Shown here piece after piece: positions 27,361 through 35,658 of a stretch of DNA of 64,000 nt. The position numbers and the translations under genes are program-made. The DNA is from Sphingobacterium sp. SYP-B4668 (GTDB taxonomy: Bacteria > Bacteroidota > Bacteroidia > Sphingobacteriales > Sphingobacteriaceae). How positions within the stretch are numbered: the first letter of the stretch is position 1; each line of letters begins with the position of its first letter. Where the stretch lies: contig NZ_CP115483.1 of NCBI RefSeq assembly GCF_027627455.1, positions 5,270,001 to 5,334,000 on the forward strand, written 5' to 3'. The notes beneath the pieces are model-generated. The model worked only from the letters and a program-made list of their open reading frames with translations. It was not told the origin of the DNA and searched no databases.

Positions 27361-27481
27361 CTAATTATTTGTTTTTTAGTTGTTGATGAGAGCTCGAGTC
27401 AATAATATTGTCCTTCGTGTCAATATTATTCACTTCTCGGTTTCATCTAATTATTTGTTTTTTAGTTGTTGATGAGAGCTC
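27355..27481 (-). repeat. Tandem duplication of the trkA leader and start codon
   Basis: Two identical 41-bp copies, 27355-27395 and 27441-27481, are separated by 45 bp. Read toward trkA, each has GAGCTCTCATCAACAAC, an A-rich stretch, ATAATTAG and ATGAAA. The upper copy continues into CCGAG as in the fabD locus. The spacer contains a perfect 10-bp inverted repeat (AATAATATTG 27401-27410 / CAATATTATT 27421-27430, 10-nt loop). The boundary sequence GATGAGAGCTCTCATC (27471-27486) is a perfect 16-bp palindrome in the upper copy. Confidence 0.9.
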
Positions 27482-27485
27482 TCAT
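27462..27485 (-). CDS. Short leader ORF upstream of trkA
   Basis: ATG at 27485, 7 codons, peptide MRALINN, then TAA. The RALIN string matches the fabD leader ORFs. The lower copy encodes RALINN and a stop in one frame as well (stop at 27376-27378) but only a TTG or ATA could start it. After the upper duplicate start a second tiny frame reads MKPRSE and stops. Translation is inference. Confidence 0.3.
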   Translation of the reverse strand: MRALINN

Positions 27486-27538
27486 CTCTAAATGATATTA
27501 TTTTGTCCGCAACTGCTAATAGGATGTCTTCCTAAACA

Positions 27539-29317
27539 CTAAAATAGAATTTTTTCGCTCGGATATACATAATTCCGATTTCGGATATTTTTAATAAAGG
27601 CCACAAGTAAGGTGAGCGTGCCCACACGTCCAACAAACATGGTGGTAATGATAATGATTTTACTTGCTGGACTTAAAGATGGGGTCACGCCCAAAGAAAG
27701 TCCACAAGTGGTATAGGCAGAAACGGCTTCGAAAAGCAGCTCCTTCATACTCCTACTTGGGTCAGAAAAATTAAGTAACACAAAAGATAATCCAATTGTC
27801 AAAACAGAAAGTAGAATGATAGCAAAAGCCTTATTAACAGATTCCGGAATAATGCGCCGTCTAAATAAATCGATAGAATCCTTACCTCTGGCTAAGGAGA
27901 AAATATTGAGAATAGCGATGGCAACTGTCGTTACCTTGACTCCCCCTCCTGTCGAACCAGGAGAAGCTCCAATCCACATCAGAGAGGTGATCATAATCAA
28001 GGTGGGGCCGCTTAAAAAATTAAGGTCTATACTGTTGAACCCTGCCGATCTGGAGGCATTTGTCATAAAAAAAGCGGATACCATCTTCCCATATAGATTA
28101 TGATCTTGATTCAAGGTCTTGGTGTACTCAAATAAAAAGTAGGAACTCGTCGCAAGGACTACTACAACTAAGTTACAGATAAGAATAAACTTCGAATTGA
28201 AGCTAAATGTCCAAGGCTTGTGGACAAAATTACGTTTAAGAACAATCTTATAGAATAGTGCCTGGAGCTTGGTCTTGGTGTAGGTATAAAAATTATAAAC
28301 AGTCCCAAACCCTAACCCGCCAAAAACAAAAATCATCGCCAAAGCTAGTTGAAAGTTATAATTATAGCGATAGTCCGTATGTTGAATACCGTTCTCCAAA
28401 ATAGAAAATCCTGCATTACAAAACGAAGATACGGCATGAAAAACGGAGAAAAAAATCTGCTCGCCGACAGAATCGAATAGCCGAGCATCTAGGGTGAAGT
28501 AAATAGAAATGGCTCCAATAAATTCAAAAAGTAACGTAATGAAGATAATGGTAAGCAAAGTGCTAATCACCGAATTGAGCTTATTCTCTTCAAGAATCTC
28601 ACCAAACATCAATTGGTTCTTAAAGGAAAATCCACCTGAGAAAAAATAACCAAAAAAACCTGTAAATGTCATGATGCCAAGCCCTCCGACCTGAATCAGA
28701 ACAAGAACAACGGTCTGCCCAAACATCGAAAAATTGGTCGAAATATCGGTGACAGACAACCCGGTGATACATACGGCGCTCGTCGCCATGAATAAGGCGT
28801 CAATAAAGGAGAGGGGGGCTACAAGTGTGGTTCGGGGCAACATCAAAAGCAACGTGCCTATCAGAATGAAAACTAAAAAACTGATGACAAATAAAATGGT
28901 AGGGTTGAAATAGAAATTATCAAAGAAGAGACTATTCTTGGATAAAGCGGACAAAAATATAAGATAAATGCCGAGATATACCCATTCTTCCTGCCTTAGA
29001 TAGGATAAGGACTCACTACCAGAAAGTCTAGCAATGATGATGACAAAGAAATAAACGATAATTGTCAATCCAGCGATATGTTGAATTTTGACTTTCTTTT
29101 GGACCAAAATAGAGGACAAGGTCTGAAAGGTCTCTAATGTAAAAAGACCATAAAACATGGCATGTATGACATTCTCGAAAATGTTGGCAAGCTTGGCGTC
29201 AGTAATATATCCCACGTGGAGAATAACGGCAAAAGCACAAATCATGCTCACGTAAAACATGATGATATCTACAACCCGATTATTATACTTGAAAATAAAC
29301 TTTAAGAAACTTAACAT
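27539..29317 (-). CDS. trkH: TrkH/KtrB family potassium transporter
   Basis: A 592-residue potassium-translocating membrane protein with about 12 hydrophobic segments. Four pore-like P-loop regions can be seen: DALFMATSAVCITGLSVTDI (about 170-190), FHAVSSFCNAGFSILE, MTNASRSAGFNSIDL, and AVSAYTTCGLSLGVTP, each with the conserved filter glycine. The first 130 residues form extra N-terminal helices typical of Bacteroidota TrkH proteins. With TrkA it makes a potassium uptake system. It starts 3 nt after the AsmA-like gene ends and probably shares its transcript. Confidence 0.93.
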   Translation of the reverse strand: MLSFLKFIFKYNNRVVDIIMFYVSMICAFAVILHVGYITDAKLANIFENVIHAMFYGLFTLETFQTLSSILVQKKVKIQHIAGLTIIVYFFVIIIARLSGSESLSYLRQEEWVYLGIYLIFLSALSKNSLFFDNFYFNPTILFVISFLVFILIGTLLLMLPRTTLVAPLSFIDALFMATSAVCITGLSVTDISTNFSMFGQTVVLVLIQVGGLGIMTFTGFFGYFFSGGFSFKNQLMFGEILEENKLNSVISTLLTIIFITLLFEFIGAISIYFTLDARLFDSVGEQIFFSVFHAVSSFCNAGFSILENGIQHTDYRYNYNFQLALAMIFVFGGLGFGTVYNFYTYTKTKLQALFYKIVLKRNFVHKPWTFSFNSKFILICNLVVVVLATSSYFLFEYTKTLNQDHNLYGKMVSAFFMTNASRSAGFNSIDLNFLSGPTLIMITSLMWIGASPGSTGGGVKVTTVAIAILNIFSLARGKDSIDLFRRRIIPESVNKAFAIILLSVLTIGLSFVLLNFSDPSRSMKELLFEAVSAYTTCGLSLGVTPSLSPASKIIIITTMFVGRVGTLTLLVAFIKNIRNRNYVYPSEKILF

Positions 29318-29320
29318 CCT

Positions 29321-31105
29321 CTACTTCTTATCTTTTTCTTTATCCTTCTTCTTAAATAGCTTGTTAAAGAATGTTTTGGTCTTGCTTACAGTGCCTGTAG
29401 CCTTCTCCGCTGTGCCCATTAATTTGGCCTCCCGTTCAGGACTCATCCCTACACACTCCTTAATACCTGCAAGCAAGCTTTGCCAAAGGGTCTTGAAAAA
29501 TGTGTGCTGCGCTACACGTTTATAGTTGACATGTCCCACATGATAGATCTTATTCGCATCGGGATTGCTGTCATTCAGCAGAATATTATTGACGAGAAAG
29601 GAAACGGCCAACTTGGTCGAAGCTTTTTTCTCGGCCAATTCAATCAAATTAATCTTCAAATGATTATAATCAAACTTAAATGTACCCCAATTGCGATGGT
29701 CATTGGCTTGAAAATCAAATTCAATCTTTTGAATATTGCCTGAGGCAATTTCTACGTTGAGGAGTGGTCTTAAAATTCGGTTGAATGCTGTTGCATTCAT
29801 TGCTCCAAGACTACCACTATAGGTGTGCTCACCATTTTTACTTAGCATATCGAACCCAAACTTGACATGTAAGACCCCTCTATCCATCACTTTGGCAAAG
29901 AGATCTGCCCGCATCCATTTATTCTTGACAAGAGCCACAGAATCGTTGGTCACATTTGTCAAATATCCTCGGGCCTGATTGAAGGAAATGGAGCCTTCAC
30001 GCATATATTTTTTACTAAATTCGGAATAGGTCACGTCAACATGCTCTAAAAAAACAGTATCTAGTCGAATCAAACTTTTCATCTGCAGAATGCGCTGATG
30101 AGGGGCCTGTCCGATTTTACTTGTCGGAGGTCCTGGAAATCTTTTGTCCGCAGCAATGCGTACGGAACCATTCTTTACTTGCATACGCCTTGCAATAACC
30201 TGCTTATTACGCATGAGACTTTTAAAATCCAACTGCTCCAACCGTAAGGTATCAAATTGAATGGTGCTGATGCTTCCGCCTTTTCCTTTCTTTTGATAGA
30301 AAGCTTCTTTTTTGAGTGCTGGAGCATAAGAGACCTTGGTCAACAATATATTTTGCTCTTCGGTATTGATCTTCAATTTTTCAAACTTGGCCTTATAAAG
30401 TCCGCCGGGGAGGGTATATTCAAACTCAGGAATCTCCAAATCTATCATCTTGGTATGATAGAATCGAGCGGAATCATCTATCGATGTCGAGTCAATGAGG
30501 ACATCACGCACTTTAAGATTGACCTTCTTGATTTCCATGTTGGTCGATTTTCCTTTATCGAGTTGACTATATTTAAAGTCGATATCAGCCACTTCGACCC
30601 CGCCGACCTGTATAGCATTTAAGAATTTCTTGACACTTTCGTAAAGTGTTTTCTGAGGCTTAGTGGACAGGGTATCATTATAGGCATGGAACTCATTCAT
30701 GAGATGTATCTTTGGGCTCTCAAATGCTATTGTCTTTATTTTTAACTTCTTATTAACCAATATTTCGCGAATACTAAAATTGAGTATCTTAATCTTGGAG
30801 ACCTTGATATGCACCCTATTATTAGGGGCTTCTTTTCGGAGGTCCATTTCTTTGTAGATTGTTGAGTCAGGAATGAGCTCAGCATTGGTAACGATTACAT
30901 TCCCCAATCCTAAGCTGATATCTAAATCATCATACTTTAATGTATAAAGACTATCGCTAGCATTTTTGATGGCCTCTTTAAGTTGATCTTCAACGATAGG
31001 TTTCCAGCGTGTACTGAGGTACCACGTAGCACTCATCAACCCAATGATGATAAACGCAACTATTCCTATAACCCATTTCCAAACTGGTCTCATTGTTCTG
31101 AACAA
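29321..31105 (-). CDS. AsmA-like periplasmic protein (DUF748-like)
   Basis: A 594-residue protein with one N-terminal transmembrane helix (WVIGIVAFIIIGLMSATWYLS) and a long repetitive beta-rich periplasmic region. Features resembling AsmA/DUF748 proteins are LGNVIVTNAELIPDS, KIKILNFSIREILVNKKLKIKTI and HIKVSKIKILN. The C-terminus is Lys-rich (FFNKLFKKKDKEKDKK). AsmA-like proteins are thought to help lipid transport between membranes. It is operon-linked to trkH and trkA but probably not functionally part of them. Confidence 0.75.
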   Translation of the reverse strand: MFRTMRPVWKWVIGIVAFIIIGLMSATWYLSTRWKPIVEDQLKEAIKNASDSLYTLKYDDLDISLGLGNVIVTNAELIPDSTIYKEMDLRKEAPNNRVHIKVSKIKILNFSIREILVNKKLKIKTIAFESPKIHLMNEFHAYNDTLSTKPQKTLYESVKKFLNAIQVGGVEVADIDFKYSQLDKGKSTNMEIKKVNLKVRDVLIDSTSIDDSARFYHTKMIDLEIPEFEYTLPGGLYKAKFEKLKINTEEQNILLTKVSYAPALKKEAFYQKKGKGGSISTIQFDTLRLEQLDFKSLMRNKQVIARRMQVKNGSVRIAADKRFPGPPTSKIGQAPHQRILQMKSLIRLDTVFLEHVDVTYSEFSKKYMREGSISFNQARGYLTNVTNDSVALVKNKWMRADLFAKVMDRGVLHVKFGFDMLSKNGEHTYSGSLGAMNATAFNRILRPLLNVEIASGNIQKIEFDFQANDHRNWGTFKFDYNHLKINLIELAEKKASTKLAVSFLVNNILLNDSNPDANKIYHVGHVNYKRVAQHTFFKTLWQSLLAGIKECVGMSPEREAKLMGTAEKATGTVSKTKTFFNKLFKKKDKEKDKK

Positions 31106-31207
31106 TTTAAGTTAATCTGATATAAAAACAACGGCGCTAATATTATGTTTTGTTACTAAGTACTATTTTTGTGCTTGTTAAGGTAAATATCTTAATTTTA
31201 TGCAATA

Positions 31208-32248
31208 ATGAGTTATACCCTTCTCCGAAATTATCTGTCCTTTGCTATTATATTGTTGGTCACACTGACGGGATGTCAACGACACCATAAAGAAACCTCG
31301 TTTTACTACTGGAAAACAACGTACGCATCAGACTCCCTCCTGCAAACGAATATACAACATTTGGGTGTTAAAAAACTCTATATGCGTATCATGGACATAG
31401 ATATGGACATGATGGGGCGAGAAGCCGTGCCAATTTCGCCGATAAGCTTTACAGATACATTACCTCCAGACGTAGGCATGGTACCAGTAGTATTTATCAA
31501 CACGAAGATATTTCAACACATGGACAGCCTAGGCATCAGGAGCTTAGCGCATAAAATCGTTCCGTTTGTTCGTGAAAAGGTCAAACAAAGCGGGGCAAAT
31601 TCCTTTAACGAACTGCAGCTGGACTGTGACTGGACGACTTCTTCTAGAGATAAGTTTTTCTACCTCATCGAATTCATGAAGACTTTTCCCGAATTGGCCA
31701 ATGTGGAGGTAACTTCGACTTTAAGACTTCATCAAATCAAGAACATCAAAAGCAGTGGGATACCGCCAGTATCTCGAGCCACCTTAATGTGCTACAATAT
31801 GGGCAATCTCCGAAAGTTTGGTCCACAAAACTCAATATTAAACCAAGAGGACCTCCACCTGTATCTCAAAGATCATCTCGGCAACTATCCTTTAAAACTG
31901 GATGTGGCGCTTCCGCTATTTGAGTGGTTTGTGGTATTTCGCAATCAGGAATATGCTGGGATTTCCAAAAGAATAGACCGTGAGGACCTCGAAAACAAAG
32001 CTTTATTCGCTCATAATCCAAATACCAACCTATATGTACTACGAGAGGATTTTCCGGAAAAGGGTTTATTGAAAAATGATATTATCCGATATGAAACCAT
32101 TAGTCAGCAAGAGTTGATGAAAACGGCGTCATTTTTGAAGAGAGAATTGAAAAATGAAGATCGGAAGATTATATTCTACCATTTAGATAAAACAATAATA
32201 ACAAGCTATCCTAATGATGTCCTACAAAAAATCGTTGATATTCTTTAG
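31208..32248 (+). CDS. Lipoprotein with a predicted TIM-barrel-like (GH18-like) domain
   Basis: A 346-residue lipoprotein: signal peptide ending LVTLTGC (lipid Cys at about residue 23). The pattern NELQLDCDWTTSSRDKFFYLIEFMK, NVEVTSTLRLHQIKN, RATLMCYNMGNLRKFG and LKLDVALPLFEW reads like successive barrel strands with carboxylates, as in glycoside hydrolase-like barrels. The catalytic residues of GH18 are not clearly present. It overlaps the following gene by 35 nt, so the two are translationally coupled. The annotation is a guess from pattern; no close family recalled. Confidence 0.7.
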   Translation: MSYTLLRNYLSFAIILLVTLTGCQRHHKETSFYYWKTTYASDSLLQTNIQHLGVKKLYMRIMDIDMDMMGREAVPISPISFTDTLPPDVGMVPVVFINTKIFQHMDSLGIRSLAHKIVPFVREKVKQSGANSFNELQLDCDWTTSSRDKFFYLIEFMKTFPELANVEVTSTLRLHQIKNIKSSGIPPVSRATLMCYNMGNLRKFGPQNSILNQEDLHLYLKDHLGNYPLKLDVALPLFEWFVVFRNQEYAGISKRIDREDLENKALFAHNPNTNLYVLREDFPEKGLLKNDIIRYETISQQELMKTASFLKRELKNEDRKIIFYHLDKTIITSYPNDVLQKIVDIL

Positions 32249-34619
32249 TCTTTTTCTCGCGGCTTATTTCGGCGAAATAGCTGTCAATATAGCCTGCGGT
32301 CCTGAAATAGACCCGTATGACAACCAAACGACTTATTTTCTACCTAATATTGAGACTGGTAGCTATTCTGCCTTTCAATATATACCTTACAAATTCCTTT
32401 ATACTGAAAATGAACCGCAAAGTGAAGCGGCAATCAACTTGGACGAGTGGAGAGACTACTTGGGGAAAAGAGTGAAAAAAGAGGATATCCAATTCTTGAT
32501 GTATCAAGCTGATAGTCTTACCATCGCGACATTGAACCAAGCAATCGGAGTTGAACACCTAGCAGACTCGGTGGCTCAAAATACTTTTGCCCAGACGTTA
32601 TTAAAGAAAAAATATTCGAACGCAAAAGCATATTTTTTATTTACAAAAAAGGCTGAGTATCTCACTTTCATACCCTATAATTATTGGGACCCTTCGCCAG
32701 TAAATTATTCGGAAATCTTATCATTAGCGGAAGAAGCGGAGGAAAAAATAGGAACAGTGCAGGGGGACCGTTTCTTAAAACTGCGATATGCCTATCAAGC
32801 GGCCAGACTATACTTGTATGCAAAGGAATATGAGAAGTCGATGAGCATCTATGAACATTACATCGCTCCTACTCACTCTAAAAGTGCAGTAATGGGCTGG
32901 GCAATGTCCAACTATGCTGGTGCAAAGCGATGGAATGGACAGCTAGCAGAGGCGGCTTTCTTGTATGCTAAAGTCTTCAGCTCGAATCCCGAAAGAAGGG
33001 TACTGGCCTATAAAAACTTTAACTATATAGACGTCCCGATAGATGAAGTCGAATCACTCACGACGACGAATGCTGACCGAATCAGCTTGGCTGCAATTCT
33101 AGGCTTCTCCACGTCTGACATGACGATGGAGTACTTACAGACTTGCTTCGACTTGGATAAACGAAATGAAGCGATAGGCATGCTTCTAACCCGCGAAATC
33201 AATAAAATCGAGGGACAGCTGATTACGCCCTATTCCCTGAGCTGGCCAAACTATAACCTCTATATTCAACAAGAAGATAAGGATAGGGTGACTCAACATG
33301 CTGAAGAGGTTAAAAATTTTGCATTAAAACTCTCTGGCAAGCAGAAAGGGCTAGGCGTACTATCGGCAAGTTATATCAGTTGGTTACAGGGAAATAATGA
33401 TGAGGCAAAAGTACTACTCAAACGGATTGATATCAACAAACTGGCATCCCCACAATCGGACCAATATCAAGTCAACAAAATGTTGACCCAATTAACGGAT
33501 TGGCAAAAAGATGCCACTGTCCATCAAGAAGGTCTAGTCGAGACCTTGGCATGGCTATCCGAAAAATCGAAGACTGAAGCTACGGGGAAAGATAATCCCC
33601 GAGATTACTATTCGGCATACTTTGCGGATGCACCATACAGTCTCATTGGAAAGAATATCTTAAGTAATATACTCGTGCCGCAATATCTGGCCAAGGGGGA
33701 CACGGCAATGGCAAGCTTATCTGCACTAAAAGCGGATGTATTTAGTAATCACGGTATTGTTCAAGATACGTTAGAAAAGAATTTTTCGTATGGTACGGAG
33801 CTTTTTTGGAAGAAATACCTGAGTCCAAAATCTATCTTAGAGATACGAGACTATCTAGAAAGCCCGGAAAAACAACAGGGCGTCACAAAGTATATATTAG
33901 ACGGAATTACCAAGACTGACCAGAATGCCCTCACGGAGCTCCTAGGGACGGCTTATCTTCGAATACATGATTACGCGAATGCAGTAAAGAGTCTTAAGCA
34001 ACTGCCCAAAACGTATGTATACCAGTCTTTCAACGACTACTATGCTGACCAAGAGGTGTACGCTAAGCCTTTTATAACGATGAACAATGATTACCCTAAA
34101 GATAGGGGCAGTCAGCCATACTATAAATTGGACTTCGCCAAGCAGATGCTCCAACTGCAGGAGAAAGCAAATGCGGAAAAGGATCTTGACAAATTGGCAA
34201 ATATCTTCTTTATGATGGCCAATGGAGTCTATCAAACCTCTACTTTTGGAAATTCATGGATGATGGTGAGCTATGAGTGGAGCAGTACGGACGCGCACAG
34301 CAAACCTGAATTGGGTTGGGAGTATGACTATCTACAAGCTAGACAGGCCAAGGTTTGGTATGAGAAGGCACGATCTTTAAGTAAGAACCAAGAATTTAGG
34401 GCGAGGTGTACATTTATGCTGGCAAAATGCGAACAGAAAGAATTCGTATACCCACAGGAAGGAAGGTGGGCATACTACGAAATATTCTCTCAATCACCTT
34501 TCTACCAATATAGTGTGCACAACAAATACTTTGCGGAATTACAAAAGGGATATGCTCAAACAGAATTCTATCAATCAGCTATGCGGGCTTGCTCATATTT
34601 AAGAGACTTTATCAACTAA
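32214..34619 (+). CDS. Large exported protein, unknown, partner of the lipoprotein
   Basis: An 801-residue protein with an N-terminal signal peptide (SLIFFSLFLAAYFGEIAVNIACG). The body is helical and Tyr/Ala-rich with TPR-like pairs (YQAARLYLYAKEYEKSMSIYEHY, AVMGWAMSNYAGAKRWNGQLAEAA, LGTAYLRIHDYANAVKSLKQL). There is no transmembrane helix after the signal. Double ATG at 32214/32217. I recognise no characterised family. The strict overlap with the lipoprotein gene suggests a secreted two-component complex at the outer membrane. Confidence 0.75.
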   Translation: MMSYKKSLIFFSLFLAAYFGEIAVNIACGPEIDPYDNQTTYFLPNIETGSYSAFQYIPYKFLYTENEPQSEAAINLDEWRDYLGKRVKKEDIQFLMYQADSLTIATLNQAIGVEHLADSVAQNTFAQTLLKKKYSNAKAYFLFTKKAEYLTFIPYNYWDPSPVNYSEILSLAEEAEEKIGTVQGDRFLKLRYAYQAARLYLYAKEYEKSMSIYEHYIAPTHSKSAVMGWAMSNYAGAKRWNGQLAEAAFLYAKVFSSNPERRVLAYKNFNYIDVPIDEVESLTTTNADRISLAAILGFSTSDMTMEYLQTCFDLDKRNEAIGMLLTREINKIEGQLITPYSLSWPNYNLYIQQEDKDRVTQHAEEVKNFALKLSGKQKGLGVLSASYISWLQGNNDEAKVLLKRIDINKLASPQSDQYQVNKMLTQLTDWQKDATVHQEGLVETLAWLSEKSKTEATGKDNPRDYYSAYFADAPYSLIGKNILSNILVPQYLAKGDTAMASLSALKADVFSNHGIVQDTLEKNFSYGTELFWKKYLSPKSILEIRDYLESPEKQQGVTKYILDGITKTDQNALTELLGTAYLRIHDYANAVKSLKQLPKTYVYQSFNDYYADQEVYAKPFITMNNDYPKDRGSQPYYKLDFAKQMLQLQEKANAEKDLDKLANIFFMMANGVYQTSTFGNSWMMVSYEWSSTDAHSKPELGWEYDYLQARQAKVWYEKARSLSKNQEFRARCTFMLAKCEQKEFVYPQEGRWAYYEIFSQSPFYQYSVHNKYFAELQKGYAQTEFYQSAMRACSYLRDFIN

Positions 34620-34620
34620 T

Positions 34621-35541
34621 TTAATTTCGACTATTCTCGTTACGGTAGACGCTGAGGTAGCTGTCGTAACGGGATGATTCAATCTGCCCCAATTCAACGG
34701 CCTCCATGACTGCACAGCCCGGTTCATTGATATGCCTACAGTTATTGAACCTACATTGATTCAATAATGCTCGCATCTCTGGGAAGAAATGAGAAAGTTC
34801 ATTTGCTTGTATATCGACGATCCCGAGCTCTCGAATACCAGGGGTGTCAATCAGCTTGCCCCCAAAGGGTAAATCTAGCATTTCTGCAAAAGTAGTCGTG
34901 TGCTTTCCTTTATCGGACCAGTCGGAAATACTTCCCGTCTTGAGATAGGCATCGGGAATCAGCGCATTGATCAGTGTGGACTTGCCGACACCTGAATGAC
35001 CTGAGACAAGCGTTACTTTATCTTTTAAGAGTTCCTTTAGTTGGTCAACATTGATATTTTCCAAAGCAGAAACTTCATAACACGGGTAACCAATGGACTC
35101 GTATATATGTTCGTATTCTTTAAGTATATCGAGTCCTTCGTCACTGAATAAATCCAGTTTATTAAAAACCAAAACTGCAGGAATACCGTAGGCCTCTGCC
35201 GTAATCAGAAAACGATCGATAAAACCTAAGGATGTCGGTGGTGATGCGAGGGTGACTACTAAGACTGCTTGATCCAAGTTTGCTCCAATAATCTGGGTCT
35301 GCTTGGATAAATTGATAGAGCGTCGAATAATATAGTTGCGACGAGGTTCCAAATGGGTAATTACGGCGCTTTCCTGTCCGGGCTCGACTTCAAAAGAGAC
35401 CCAATCGCCTACTGCTACTGGATTGGTGGTCTTAATATCATGGGTCCTAAATTTTCCTTTTATCCGACATTCATAGCGAGTGCCATCTTCTCCCTCAACT
35501 TGGTACCAACTACCGGTCGATTTAGTTACCAATCCTCTCAT
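34621..35541 (-). CDS. rsgA: Ribosome small-subunit-dependent GTPase A
   Basis: A 306-residue circularly permuted GTPase involved in late 30S subunit maturation. An N-terminal OB-fold (about residues 1-65) is followed by the permuted G motifs: NKLDLFSDEG (G4), GHSGVGKSTLINALIP (G1) and DTPGIRELG (G3). The C-terminal zinc motif CRFNNCRHINEPGCAV is intact. Its stop is one base from that of the convergent 801-residue protein gene. The start ATG at 35541 faces away from polA. Confidence 0.96.
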   Translation of the reverse strand: MRGLVTKSTGSWYQVEGEDGTRYECRIKGKFRTHDIKTTNPVAVGDWVSFEVEPGQESAVITHLEPRRNYIIRRSINLSKQTQIIGANLDQAVLVVTLASPPTSLGFIDRFLITAEAYGIPAVLVFNKLDLFSDEGLDILKEYEHIYESIGYPCYEVSALENINVDQLKELLKDKVTLVSGHSGVGKSTLINALIPDAYLKTGSISDWSDKGKHTTTFAEMLDLPFGGKLIDTPGIRELGIVDIQANELSHFFPEMRALLNQCRFNNCRHINEPGCAVMEAVELGQIESSRYDSYLSVYRNENSRN

Positions 35542-35625
35542 ATCTGTCTTAAAATGGCAAAACCTAATTCTCTCATGTTACAAAAGTCGTAAAAATTTAT
35601 TAATCTGAAGACGTATTGAATTTAT

Positions 35626-35633
35626 TACCTTTG
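35626..35633 (+). promoter_or_regulatory. Likely -7 promoter element of polA
   Basis: TACCTTTG fits TAnnTTTG and lies 25 bp before the GTG start. A matching -33 element at 19-21 bp spacing is weak. Confidence 0.45.
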
Positions 35634-35658
35634 TGTGTACACTGCTAAATAAGATTTT

